NCBI GenBank assembly: GCA_025677815.1 | Contig: JAIXMP010000050.1 | Coordinates: forward strand, 1 to 64,000 | Origin: Phascolomyces articulosus | Taxonomy: Eukaryota > Mucoromycota > Mucoromycetes > Mucorales > Lichtheimiaceae | Direction of reading: 5' to 3' | Length of the DNA: 64,000 nucleotides | Shown here: positions 33,950 to 45,593 of the stretch, one piece after another | How positions within the stretch are numbered: position 1 is the stretch's first letter | Layout: every line of letters begins with the position of its first letter | Notes under the pieces: generated by a model | What the model was told of the DNA's origin: nothing | Database searches by the model: none | Seen by the model: the letters and a program-made list of their open reading frames with translations, nothing else | Made by a program: the position numbers and the translations under genes

Positions 33950-34985
33950 TGTAATAATATTTTTCTTTGTGGAGCAAATACTATATATTATATATTATTA
34001 CTTTTTTTCAGTTCCCAATACTATAATGATTAATAAAAAACTAAAAACACTACTACCACAGTCTTGAATGCATATACTTGTATCTTAGTAAATAATGAGA
34101 CAAAAGGTGCATATCATTACAATGATCTACAATCATGACATCAAGAGGATGGTGATCAACATACATGCCCGCTAGTACTTCTATTAAGGAAACAGTGTAA
34201 TGGAAGCTTCCATGGACGCATTACATTTATCAGTTCAGTCTTGATTGAAAATCTAGGTTTCTTCACAAAACCACGCAACTAATAAGCCAGCATTTCTTTT
34301 GTTTGCAAAGACTTTTTACTGGGAAGAAGATGACATAAATTCTATTATTTTTCGGATAAAAAAAATAAAATTATACTGGTTCTTGGACATGATTTTATAT
34401 ACTTGCAGCGTAAAATGTCAAAAGTTAAAACTAAACGATAAAGGTGCTATTATACAATCAGATGATTGATAGTTAGAGAATACATTATAGACAAGCTCAT
34501 GTACGTTGGAGTATACAATTCTATCAGTTTCGAATGGAGTTAAAGTAATATATATATGTAAATATAGCAATTTACATAATTATTTTGTAGATCTTGTTGA
34601 ATAAGACTATTATGAAAGAAAACCTTAAAACATAGATATTACATCACAGAAAAATTCTGGCCTTCTTTTTTCTCGTAGGATATCACATATGTATGGAACT
34701 TTGTCGTATGATGTTGGAATGCTATGCATCAACTAAAACAATAAGGAAGAAAAAAAAACCCTAAAATACACAACAACATGCATCATAATATATAGATTAC
34801 CGATGCTTAATGCGATGTCACATTGGTCAAAAAACATCATAGAGTCAAAATTATTAAAGATTATGTTTTCAGAAAAAAAAGGCGATATTGCCTTAGTTTC
34901 GAAACATTTCTTAAGCAAAGAGATATCTATAAGAAGCGCTATACAGGAATGAAAGGACCAGCTATTTGCCATGTAGCTTGATATA
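33950..34985 (+). repeat. Segmental duplication, copy 1 (carries HET pseudogene)
   Basis: It aligns with 36.5-37.5 kb along its length. Matching phrases include GAATGCATATACTTGTATCTT (34076) with GAATGCATTTACACGTATCTT (36630), GAAAATCTAGGTTTCTTCAC (34246) with GAAAATCTAGATTTTCGCAA (36807), and CACAGAAAAATTCTGGCCTTC (34645) with CACAGAAAAATCCTGACTTC (37210). The offset stays near 2555-2580 bp, so this is a colinear, old duplication with many substitutions and small indels. Confidence 0.75.
34690..34985 (+). pseudogene. HET-domain pseudogene fragment A
   Basis: Reading from about 34719, the plus strand gives MLCIN-stop-NNKEEKK, aligning with QMCINQEDKEEKK in the intact HET gene at 9.4 kb; the CAA for Gln has become TAA at 34734-34736. 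Just before it, ATATCACATATGTATGG matches the ATATCAACTATGTATGG that encodes the IN-Y-V-W segment of the intact gene. Downstream is worn but still similar (ACATGCATCATAATATATAGA against the NMHRVY coding region). Frameshifts and stops rule out function. Confidence 0.65.
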
Positions 34986-36479
34986 GAATGTTTGCAGTGG
35001 GGTACAATTATTTGTGAACACTACAAGAGATTAGAAAAAAAAATTGCAGATCTCTAATCGAATTGTATTTGGGCAAACTATGGAGGGAACTTACAGTGCA
35101 AGAAACCCATGTTGTATGTTACGACAATAAACGTAGGATATATTCATATTTCATACTACTAATGTGTAGAGTTTCTTCACACTGTTCATTAATAGTATAT
35201 AATGCAAGTTTTGTTGGACATGCATATTAAATAAAATGATACTTTAATAATACTTACAAAGTACTGATAATAAAAAATGTTAAACAATGTAATGGTTGAT
35301 AATGTTGTATAATATGAATGTTTAGACAGGCACAAAATATATACTGAATGCACTTTTGGAAGTAGAAAGTAGTAGCAGTAGCAGCGGTGGTAGGGGTTAT
35401 CATATTTAAGTTGAATAAAGAGGAAGAAAAATATTTTAAGCTACTAATAGGTAGACATTTAAAAATGCACGCATCTAATTTACTATACGTATATACTCCA
35501 GACGCTACTTTCTCTAGGGTAACAGCCTTCATACTATTATCTACAGCAAAATACTGTATACACACTCATTGAAGCACCCTAACTTAAAATAACATGTATA
35601 GTCATACGGAAAAGAAAGGATGTCTATAATAGTAATAAAGGATCAATCATTTTTAGAAATGTTGTATATATAAATACGTACCGCAACGAATAAGAAAATC
35701 AAACTGTTATATAGATTTAATTTATTAACGATAGTGTGAGAAGAGTGCCAATAGAAAATGTACCATTATAACTATGTCCTTGTTGTTAGTTGAAATACAT
35801 GCATGAGCGTTTTTACTGATGCACTCCCTCTTTTTTCTCATTACAGCAGCTTTTTTTCTTTCCTCTTTTTTTTTTCTTTTAAATTTCTTACATATTATAC
35901 CAAAAAATAAGGATGTTGTATTTTAATAGAATGTACTAGTATATAATATGAACAATACGTAATATAATGTTTACTGTACAAAGTAGTTGCCTTTCTATAT
36001 TATTATAGTTTAAACTGCTTAGCTCGTAGAGTATAGTTTTCAATAAAAATAAATCAACTGCCTATCAATGTGATAGAGGGAGAAGTATAATACCATATGC
36101 TATTTAATGACTTCATACACCATAGATACGTACAACTTGCTTTTTGCATAATTTCAATAATGCATATTAATATTGCTTCAGGACCCTACTTCTGTTAATA
36201 ATATTCCGATATATCTTACTGCTGTACACCTATTAACCAACAGAAGATTTTCTATAAATTTATAATTATATCCAGCTTTCCACCCTCTTTCCTTTCTGTC
36301 GTTTAATTCCATGTCCAAAATGGTCTTTAGTATATCAAATGTTTCGACAGCTTGTTCATGACTATCAATATCATGATTACTATTATTATAACAATTGTCG
36401 CCGAAGAATATTATTTACGTTTTTCGAAAACCAAGACCATGCTATTACACAACCAGTAATGTAGTATATATTAAGAAAT
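34986..36479. other. Spacer between duplicated HET-pseudogene segments
   Basis: AT-rich, no supported gene. The opposite-strand frames at 35254-35565 and 35387-35572 are shadows of each other with no recognisable content. Confidence 0.4.
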
Positions 36480-37510
36480 AAACTGTAATAATATTTTTTT
36501 TTTGGGGGGGGGAAGCAATTGCCGTATAATATATATATATATATACCACGTATTTTTCAGATGAAATATAATAATAAAATAATAATGATTAGTAGTAAAT
36601 TGAAAACACTATTTCCACAACACTAATGAATGCATTTACACGTATCTTCGTAAAAGTAGAGACATAAAGATGCACACCAATATGATGGTCTACTGTCATA
36701 ACATGGGTCATGATCAACAAAGTATATATCTGCAGATACTATCACAAAAATGATGCAGTAGAAGGATTCAAGGAGGCATGGGTTGTATAAGAACATTTCT
36801 AAATGAGGAAAATCTAGATTTTCGCAAAACTACCTAGCAAACTGATGTTTAATTAGTAAACAGTTACTTTTTTTTGAGGTCAAAGATGGCATGTATCCTA
36901 TACACCAGATAAAAAAAACAGATATAATTAATGCTAGGCTACTGACATGCTTAGAGCTATTATTACGCATTTGCAGCATAATAAAACATGAACATGAAGA
37001 CCAACAATAAAAGTATTATTATATAATAATAGGATCGCTGATAATGAGGGAGTACATTAGTATAGCAAAGAAGCCCATGTAAGTTTAGTATACAAATCCC
37101 ACCAGTCTTGCATTAAATAAAAGTATTATGTAGAAATTTACGTTCTTATTTTTTCAATTCTGTTGAATTAGAGTGTGAAAGAAGACCATAGAAAATTGGT
37201 AAGAAGATGCCACAGAAAAATCCTGACTTCTTTTTCCAGGTAGGATATCACTGTATTACTTTATACAATGAAATGTGCATTAAAAAAACGATAAGTAAAA
37301 GAAGAAAAACTCAACCTGAAATACGCAACATGCATCATATATACAGCAAGGCATCTTACTGCGCATTGGTATTTGTTCCGGAACACCATGTAGTGGATAT
37401 CAATGAGTATGTTCCCGACGAAAAACAATAATATCGCCTTAATATTGAAATATCTCATAACCACAGAGGATTCTATCATCATCAATTATATGCTATACAA
37501 CTTGATAATA
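36480..37510 (+). repeat. Segmental duplication, copy 2 (carries HET pseudogene)
   Basis: Colinear partner of 33.95-34.99 kb, described there. It contains a G-run of 8 at about 36505-36512 and a (TA)n run at about 36530-36545. The HET-like part occupies the right end, as in copy 1. Confidence 0.75.
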
Positions 37511-37520
37511 TAGAAGATTA
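37207..37520 (+). pseudogene. HET-domain pseudogene fragment B
   Basis: The frame from 37207 reads YNEMCIKKTISKRRKTQPEI then RNMHHIYSKASYCALVFVPE and HHVVDINEYVPDEKQ before TAA. This aligns with the intact gene's YDQMCINQEDKEEKKREIRN, MHRVYGNAHCLVALVPE and YHVTYLDKHLYKKKQ. After the stop it continues YRLNIEISHN, matching YRLNFEASCD. It begins abruptly after a 5' part shared only with copy A, lacks the rest of the HET domain and is not functional. Confidence 0.75.
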
Positions 37521-38739
37521 AAAGTAGTATACTAGTTTGTGGGTTTTACCTTAATGCATAAACCAAACTCAACGCACTACTATACTCCAACATATTATAG
37601 ATATTGGAAGAAAATATATATAATAAAAAGAACAATCAATGTTCTCATTTATTTGTTGAAAAATGAGAATATTTAATGTCACTACATATTAACGACACCC
37701 CTTTTTTGCATGAATGAAAATAATAAGATGCTTTTCTACAAATCGTATTATAATGAGTGATGTTCTTTTTTAAATATGGCCATATACTTTACTGTTCTTG
37801 CGCATTTTTTAATACATCGTTTTGCATTATTGCTTTACTCAACTCTCAACATATATATAATGCTTCTGTTCTTCTTCAATAATAAAATATTCTCCCATTT
37901 TTTTATATTAAAAACCACAACATTCGTTTCATTTAAGCCTCTATCATGTATGGCGCAATTTTAAAAGGATCCGATTCTATAGTAACGTTGTTACGTTTCA
38001 GGTAGATGGTAAAAATTATCATGATTGTAGATCACAACTTATAAATAAACATATATATTTAATGATTTTAATATGCATATTACATCCAAGTGGAGATATA
38101 TTATCGGCATTATGAAGATCAAGGAGTTGACTTTATATATAATATGAAAGAGTGATCTTGTTGAAATGTAAAACACGCTTATCCATATCTGTAATGTCTG
38201 AAAATCATCCATAAACCTGCTACAAATGGAAATCTGGAGAGAGTTTTGTGAAACCATTGTCAAGCAATCCATTTTGTACTGCAGAATATATGTTTCAAAT
38301 AAAAAAAACGATATAATGAATGATTCTAAAGAAGTATATAGAATTTATTTACAAACTAATAAGATAACTAATAAAAGAAGAAAAAAGGTATTATGGTCAT
38401 GCTAATTATCACGAGATAAAGTAACGGTGGGGTTATTATTATTATAATTAAAAGTTGTTCAAAATAATATATAAATATATGATGAGCGTGTGTGTGCACG
38501 GTTACCTACCAGGAAAAAAAAGGCAGTAAAAGTTCAAAACTGACCTTTTCACGTGGCATATGGCTTTTTGTACCAAATAACTGAACTTTGCTCCTTTCTA
38601 AAAAAACCTAATTTTTATATTTTATTTTCTTAGCTTTCTCTTCCATTCGAAACTATTTGTTATAACTCTTTTCTCCACCCCTTTTCTTTTACTTCTTTAT
38701 ATCTCTCCTCTCTTTTTATCCACTAAGAATATATTAAAA
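37521..38739. other. Accessory/housekeeping boundary and VAP promoter
   Basis: No gene is supported. From about 38600 the sequence becomes CT-rich (CTCTTTTCTCCACCCCTTTTC, TCTCTCCTCTCTTTTTATCC), a pyrimidine-rich leader typical of well-expressed fungal genes, just before the VAP start. Confidence 0.4.
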
Positions 38740-40383
38740 ATGTCTGTTCATCTTGAACCCGCGTCTCAACTATCATTTCGACGTAAAGTATTTTCTTTTT
38801 TTTGAAAGGCGCGTTTTTTTCTAAAGAATACTAATGATATCATTATGAAACGATAGGCCCATTGACACAAGTAACTAAAGAATCATTACTTGTTACTAAT
38901 CCCAACAATGACCCTGTTATGTTCAAAATCAAGACAACGGCTCCAAAGCAATATTGCGTAAGACCAAACGCGGGTCGAGTCGAGCCTAATTCTCATGTGG
39001 AAGTTCATGGTAAATATATTATTTCCATTTTTATAATGCCTTCGCTTATTCATCTATTTTCCCCCATTCTTTTTTGCCTTTTTTTTTTCTTGGCATAAAA
39101 TATTCACACATTATGATTATTAGTCATTTTACAACCATTCAAGGAAGAACCAGCTGCAGATTATAAATGCAAAGACAAGTTTTTAGTACAAACGACTGTT
39201 ATTAAACCGGCTTATGAAGCTTTATCTATTGCTGATATGGTATGTAAAGAGTAGGATAGGGTTTTAGGGCTAGAGGAGTGGAAGGGAAGGGGCAAAGAAG
39301 GTATGTGTGTGCCCATGTGGGTGCTTATAATGCTGTAATTATATCATATCAAAAGAAGATGGTGTAATGATAACGGCGTAATAAAATGTGTATTTATTAA
39401 TCACTTAACTTCTTTTAGTGGTCTCGCGTTGAACAAGAGGATAAGGGTAGCATTTTCCAACAAAAGATCAAATGTGTTTATTTGCCACCTGAAGAAGATC
39501 CTTATCTTGTAAATGCTACTACTGAACAAGAACCCATTGAGGTAAAATAAAGGAAAGAAAGTGAGAGATGGGGTATACAAAAAAAATGAAGAAAAGGGAA
39601 ATTGTGCAAATAAATATTGACATTGATTTTATTTTATTTTATTTTTTGCATGAAAATAAACAATAGGCAGCACCAGAACAATCAGCACCGGTTGTACCGG
39701 AACCTGTCGTACCTGCTCCAGCTCCAGCTCCATCTGCGCCTGCACCTGCACCACCTGCCATTGAGCCTGAAGTTGTTGAAAAGGAACAACCCACATCACC
39801 TGAAGCTGCTGTTCCAAGCTCTCCTGTAGTTGTCGAAGAAGTTCCAGTGTCGTCACCGCCTACCAGTGATACCCCATTGATCAAAGAGGAACAAGCACCT
39901 GAACCCAAACCACGATCAGTACCACCACCTGCCCCTGTTGAAACAACTGTTAAATCTGAAGAACCTTCGATTCATTCACCACAGGAAAAGGCATCTGCTG
40001 CTCCTGCTGTGGTTGCTGCACCCGCAGCCGCAGAACCATCACCTGTCTCTCCCAAGGTCACTTCTCATACGACTACAACTACTCCTGCTGTTACTGCTGC
40101 TGTGACAACTGCTCAAGATGATAAGGAAAAGAAACAATTACAAGAGGATTTAAAGAAGGCACATGATTTGGTTCAACAATTACAAAAACAATTGGCAACC
40201 GTTCAAAAGGAACAAGAAGCAAAGGGTGGATCAAAAAAATTGCCATCCACTGTACAACCTCAAGATGCTGTCCATCAACATTTGGCAGCTTTGGAAAAAC
40301 AACAAGCTACTGAAGGATATCCTCCACAAGTTGTACTTATTGTTGCTGCTCTTACCTTTGTCTTTACCTACTTGTTCTTTTAA
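38740..40383 (+). CDS. VAP/Scs2-like ER membrane contact-site protein (MSP domain)
   Basis: Five exons, GT-AG and in phase: 38740-38782, 38857-39009, 39124-39239, 39419-39541, 39667-40383, for 383 residues. The first ~110 residues are a major sperm protein domain (LVTNPNNDPVMFKIKTTAPK, QYCVRPNAGRVEPNSHVEV, KCKDKFLVQTTV), which binds FFAT motifs of lipid-transfer proteins and tethers ER to other membranes. A long Pro/Ala/Glu linker follows, then a coiled coil (KKQLQEDLKKAHDLVQQLQK) and a C-terminal tail anchor (QVVLIVAALTFVFTYLFF). The order MSP, coiled coil, tail anchor is exactly that of VAPs. The linker is longer than in yeast Scs2. The motif YCVRPNAG matches the conserved MSP strand used for ligand binding. 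Confidence 0.95.
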
Positions 40384-40811
40384 GCAAAAAAATAATAATC
40401 TATATTTCCTTTTAGCTCTCTCCACCACCTTTTCTCCCATGTTTTTCTTATTTCACAAACAAAACAAAAAATATCCTTGAATATATAAACATTATTGGAA
40501 ATCGGTGATGATGAGCATATATTAATATGTAAATCATCTCCAAACAATATCAGCAACAACAAATACACAATCCATTCGCATAATATTATAATAGCCATAT
40601 AGTAGTAGTATTAGTGATGATATATTATACATTCACACACACTCTTCTCATAACAAACTTTCACACTCAAATAAACAGGATATAGCTCATCTACAAATAG
40701 CAAGACTACATTAATGAAAAAAAAAATAGTATAATTACTTTTGTTTATGATTATATTAAAAAATATTTATATACATGAAAAAGAGAATGGGTTTTACAAC
40801 AGAGGATATAT
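40384..40811. other. Convergent 3' flanks of VAP and MTU1/MnmA genes
   Basis: AT-rich region between two convergent genes, with AATATAAAC and AATAAAC elements that could act in polyadenylation. No coding sequence is supported. Confidence 0.4.
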
Positions 40812-42044
40812 TTACAAAGTAGTAGTATTATTGTTATAAATGTCTTGAATAGTTCCACCACCAAGACACCAATCATCTAAATAAACAACAACTTGTTGAC
40901 CTGGTGCCATAGCACGAATTGGTTCCAAAAAGTTCAAATGATAACGACCATCTCGTAATCTTGATAACCGAGCCTTTTGTGGCGCCATACGATATCTCAC
41001 CTGGGCATCCACAAGGACTCCTTTTTCTTCTTCTCCTTTCTTTTCATTGGATTCAAGAAAAAATGAAGGTGGCGGTTGTCCCTCCTCAATCCAAACCCAA
41101 TCGCGTGCAGTACAAGCTGAATGAAATAATGCAGGATGATCCGACCCAGGGACACATACCAACGTATTATCTTCCAATCGTTTATGTGCCACAAACCATT
41201 TATCCGATCCAAAACATATTCTAGAAGCTTGACCCACTGTATAAGCAAATAGGCCTTGGTGTTGACCAATCACACGTCCTTCCAAATCTACTGCAGGCCC
41301 CGGAGGTTGATCAATATATTCACTGAGAAATTCTGCAAATCGTCGTCGTTGTCCAACAAAACAAATCCCCATACTTTCTCGTTTTTTTGCTACATGTAAT
41401 CCAAGTTCTTGTGCCATTGTTTTGACTTGAGCTTTGCTTTGAAATTCACCCAAAGGAAACAAGGTACGTTGTATGGCCTTGGAATCCACGGAAGATAAGA
41501 AATATGATTGATCCTTTTTACGATCTTGTCCACGATATAAACGTCCATTCAAGGAGCGGCTATAATGTCCTGTAGCTAACCATGTATCTTCAGGTACTTG
41601 ATCCAATAATGCACCAAATTTTACATGACGGTTACATTGGATATCTGGGTTAGGAGTGAGTCCATGCGCATAGTCGTCTAATGTTTGTTGAAATACGTCG
41701 GTCCAATATTCCTTTACAAAGTTGACTTGTTTGCAATCGTCAATTTTTAAGGTTTCACATACACGTTGAACATCTTGCCAATCTTGGATTGAGGTGCATT
41801 CTCCTCGTTCATCAGAAGTGTCCCAATTACGCATATATATGCCTTGGACTAGATATCCTTGTGATTTTAATAATGCTGCAGTCACACTGGAATCGACACC
41901 CCCCGACATGGCAACCATAACACGATCACCTGGTTTAGGTTGGCCATGAGTAGTTGATAATGGTGTGCTGTTATTATAAAGAAAACGTTTTTGTTGTTGT
42001 AATAATGGTGGTCGTCGTGTTTGAAATATAAAACGTTTATGCAT
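40812..42044 (-). CDS. Mitochondrial tRNA-specific 2-thiouridylase (MnmA/MTU1 type)
   Basis: Single exon, 410 residues. It thiolates the wobble uridine of mitochondrial tRNAs Lys, Glu and Gln. Residues 1-40 are basic and Ser/Thr/Gln-rich with few acids (MHKRFIFQTRRPPLL), as expected of a mitochondrial presequence. The PP-loop is SGGVDSS from Ser47. IYMRNWD follows. NPDIQCNRHVKFG contains the first catalytic Cys, ATGHYSR the substrate-site His, SYFLSSV the family serine motif and GICFVGQRR the second catalytic Cys. The C-terminal barrel ends in CLGGGTIQD. Length matches eukaryotic MTU1/Slm3. The start is the first Met and lies right after a TATTTTATTTTGAT tract. The upstream gene-free stretch is its promoter. 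Confidence 0.95.
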   Translation of the reverse strand: MHKRFIFQTRRPPLLQQQKRFLYNNSTPLSTTHGQPKPGDRVMVAMSGGVDSSVTAALLKSQGYLVQGIYMRNWDTSDERGECTSIQDWQDVQRVCETLKIDDCKQVNFVKEYWTDVFQQTLDDYAHGLTPNPDIQCNRHVKFGALLDQVPEDTWLATGHYSRSLNGRLYRGQDRKKDQSYFLSSVDSKAIQRTLFPLGEFQSKAQVKTMAQELGLHVAKKRESMGICFVGQRRRFAEFLSEYIDQPPGPAVDLEGRVIGQHQGLFAYTVGQASRICFGSDKWFVAHKRLEDNTLVCVPGSDHPALFHSACTARDWVWIEEGQPPPSFFLESNEKKGEEEKGVLVDAQVRYRMAPQKARLSRLRDGRYHLNFLEPIRAMAPGQQVVVYLDDWCLGGGTIQDIYNNNTTTL

Positions 42045-43513
42045 ATTTTATTTTGATAAAAAAAAAGGGGTGAGGTGTAATTCGTCTGTGTTAACAACAA
42101 AAAGAAAAACTCTCAGCCACTTTTTCCACGGTGCCACAGTATGATGTTTCTGCATTATTCGATTAACACTCGCCTGGTAGATAGAGACAATAACAACTTG
42201 CTGTGTTCTTTTTTTATACGACATATAGACCATTCATTTAGCTACTTACCAATAAATTAGCTTTTCATATTAGTTTTGTTATAAAAATGAATCGTATTAC
42301 TTGCTGGAATAATCTTATACTATGCGAATTCTATTGCTGTACGCACTTAAATATTGTGGTACAATCAAATACATTGAATGGGGTGACATATTTCCAGGCA
42401 CCAAAAAATGGTCTCCAATGAAAAAAAGTTTGTATTACAATGAGTTCATATTTATTTTATTTAAGGTTTTATTATTTACCCCAAAATGTCGGTTTCTTTT
42501 TTGATTTCATGGTCTTCATTCTTATTATTCTTCACTACATAATCAATGTAGATCAAAAATATGCTTCTTTCTTGGATATTGGTATATTAAAAAAATCTAT
42601 ATATAATTACTAGGAAAGAAATGAAACAAAAAAGTTAAATGAGAATATCAATGTAAATCACCATCTAAACCTTATTATCCATGTTAGTTAATAGAATGGT
42701 TACCAGTTCATATACCTCTTTTTTTTTTTTTTTTTTTTTTTTTTACTCAGATTGACTAATATGTATTTTCATTACATTAGTATTTTACTAAACAAGAGTT
42801 GTTGTGTTTGCTTCTTATATATCCATCATCGTCACTTTGATCCCATGATAATAGTACTCTTTCAGAGGGTATGATAGTAAATATAGATATATATAAATGG
42901 ATCATGATCTACTCTCCGCCTTCTTATTTCAAGCATAATAAATGAACGTATATTCTTCCATAAACCATGACGGATCTATAATGCATTTCTTTTCCCACAG
43001 GCAGATAAAATATCTGATCTTGTATACGAGTATATAATAATATAGATGACACCATCTTTATCTTCCTCGAGGTAACATCCTTTTATGTTACCAACAAGAT
43101 AGTTATATATTCTAATCAGGAACAACAAACATTAAGTATTTCTATATGCAAAGTGATGACGATTGGATTGATGATCAAAGCAGATACGTGATTGGAAGAG
43201 AGAATCGCGTTTATTCTGAGTGGGCCAAAAATGAAGACGTGATCAACAAACACACTTTCACAGGGCCCCGCGTAGTATTCCAATTTGGTTTACTTGGTTT
43301 AAATTCTATCTCAGAACCCCAGCAGTACAAAACAAAAAGTCTATTGCTTTCCTCCCTGTTCTTTTTTTTCTTTTCCTTTTTCTTCACTCTTTTTTTTACA
43401 ACCCCCCAAAAAAACTTATATTAAGGTAACCATATTCTCCTCAAAGCTTCATTGAGTTATTATATATATTTATCTAACTTTTTCAATCTTTATTTATTTT
43501 ATTGTTATTCAGA
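42045..43513. other. Divergent promoter region between MTU1/MnmA and VDAC
   Basis: About 1.5 kb. It contains a T-run of 25 bases at about 42719-42744 and a CT-rich tract just upstream of VDAC (43346-43390, TTCTTTTCCTTTTTCTTCAC). A plus-strand frame at 43146-43424 starts with plausible sequence (MQSDDDWIDDQSRYVIGREN) but runs into the pyrimidine tract (SLFFFFFSFFF), so I do not call it a gene. It may be 5' leader of VDAC. Confidence 0.4.
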
Positions 43514-45056
43514 ATGTCTGTCCCTGGTAAGTTTATTGTTTAACTATTTTTGCCCATCTGTCATGAGGTCCGAGTTTTTTACGTGTATATTAATATGAAC
43601 CATGAATAAATAGTCGCCTTCAACGATATTGGTAAGCCCGCCAAGGATCTTTTGTCCAAGGACTACCCCATTGGTGGTGTTAAGCTTGAGGTCAAGACCA
43701 CCGCCCCCAACGGTGTGGTAAGTTTTTTTTATAAGAAATAGAGAATAGATAACGTGATGATTGAGGTTAAAAAAACATGAAAGGCTTACAAAGGATGATG
43801 GGCATGGGCTTTCTTTCTATTCTATAGACCTTCAAGGTCAACGGTCAACGTGACAACAAGACCGGTATCATTGTTGGTGACCTTGAGACCAAGTATGCTG
43901 ACAAGGCCAAGGGTGTCACCTTCACCGAAGCCTGGACTACCTCCAACCACCTTAACGGCAAGATCGAACTCGAAAACAACTTGGCCAGTATGTATCTCTA
44001 TATTTTCTTTTGTTTTTAATGTGATCTGTGTGTTTATGTGAAGAGGTAGAGAGTATAGGGTGGAAAAAAAAACGAACAAAACTTAATAGATCACTTTATC
44101 CATTTTGAAATTATATAGAGGGTCTTAAGCTCGAATTGTTGACCTCCCTCCTTCCTTCCGTCAACGAAAAGGGTGCCAAGATCAACGCTACCTACAAGCA
44201 ACCCAACGTCCACACCGTTGCCACTCTTGATGTCTTCAAGGTAAGAAAAAAAGGAATGAAGGAACTTATACCGAGTAAAAAGTGAATTACGATTATCAAC
44301 AAAATGACTCATACAATTTTATTATATCAAATATAGACCAACTTCAGCGTCAACTCTGTTGTCGGCCGTCAAGGTTTCCTTGCTGGTGGTGAAGTTTCCT
44401 ACAACGTTCTTGATGGCAAGGTAAAATAACAATAGTAATCAAGCAATTGGGGCTAAAAACGATTATTTTTAAGGAGGGAATTTGGGGTGATTGTAGAATA
44501 ATGTGGGTGACGTTCTTTTTGCTGATCCAGGGCGTACTTTATTTACACGCATCTAGATCAGCCGTTACAATGCTGCTTTCGGTTACTCTGCTGCTGAATA
44601 CGCTGTTGCCATTCACGCTACCAACAACTTGAACAGCTATGCTGCTTCTTACTACCACAAGGTCAACAGCGACCTCGAAGCCTCTGGTAAGGCTTCTTGG
44701 GATGCCTCTGGCAACAACGCTGTTGCTCTTGAAGTTGGTGCTAAGCTTAAGCTTGACAGCTCTGCTTTCGTCAAGGGTAAGATCTCCAACTCTGGTGTTC
44801 TCGGTGTTGCGTAAGTATCTCTTTTACTTTTGTTTTATATATATAAGATGGATGGGTTTGGAGAAAGAAAGAAAGAAATTGATGTTTTGGATCAGAGAAA
44901 TGAATACTCACACTCTTAAACTTGTTTCATAATGATTATAGTTACACTCAAGCTCTCCGTCCCGGTGTCAAGGTCAACCTTGGTGCCTCCATTGACACCA
45001 CCCGTCTTAACGAGAACGCTCACAAGCTCGGTCTCTCTTTCACTTTGGAAAACTAG
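43514..45056 (+). CDS. Mitochondrial outer membrane porin (VDAC)
   Basis: Seven exons in phase: 43514-43526, 43614-43717, 43828-43987, 44119-44240, 44337-44420, 44557-44810, 44942-45056, for 283 residues, the canonical VDAC length. The first exon codes for only MSVP plus one base. The N-terminal helix region is VAFNDIGKPAKDLLSKDYPI. GLKLELL carries the conserved GLK nucleotide-interaction motif. Alternating hydrophobic/polar beta strands follow, ending in GLSFTLEN. It forms the 19-stranded barrel that passes ATP, ADP and metabolites across the outer membrane. Codons are strongly biased towards C-ending forms (AAG, ACC, GTC, CTT), unlike neighbouring genes, indicating high expression. Confidence 0.97.
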
Positions 45057-45593
45057 ATGTAGTAATATTAGTATAGAAGGCAATTATTCTCTTTTTTGCT
45101 TTGTTTTGAGTCCTATAAAATTCAATAATAATGTAACTAGCCGTTTTCATTTCGTTCAAATTCTTAATTATTATATTGGTCCTTTTAATTGTATTTATGG
45201 GGTTATGGGGAAATGGTCTTTAAGTAGTTATAAGTTAAATATTGATTCCATGTATTATCCTAAAAAATATTTCAGACATTCTATTCTATGATATGTACAT
45301 GAATCGTGATTCTTTTTATTAATCCATGTAGATCTTTTTCAACGTATTCTGCATTCAAAGAATCATCTTTGTAAAAGACTCTATGATATGATGATTTTCA
45401 AACTTGCTATCCGATTACTGGGATTAAGTACTGAGAATGAAGGAAAGAATGTGTGGATATTGTGACCGCGTTTCGTTCTATGCAAGATTTTTTTTTCTTG
45501 CAACAAAAAAAAAAGGCTTCAGTTGTTCAGCTCGAAAAAAAAAACTCCTCCATAACTTTTTCTTGTTCTTTTTTTTTTTTTGTTAAATCAACC
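45057..45593. other. VDAC 3' flank / SURF6 promoter
   Basis: Open frame remnants run past the VDAC stop but are not coding. A-rich and T-rich tracts (about 45489-45600) precede the SURF6 ATG. Confidence 0.4.

Noticed and set aside
39629..39908. Minus-strand Gly/Gln/Ala-rich ORFs within the VAP linker
   Set aside because: Shadows of the Pro/Ala-rich VAP linker; the plus-strand frame is supported by five in-phase exons.
43146..43424. 92-codon plus-strand ORF upstream of VDAC
   Set aside because: The second half is the translated pyrimidine tract of the VDAC promoter/leader; no splice partner or family.
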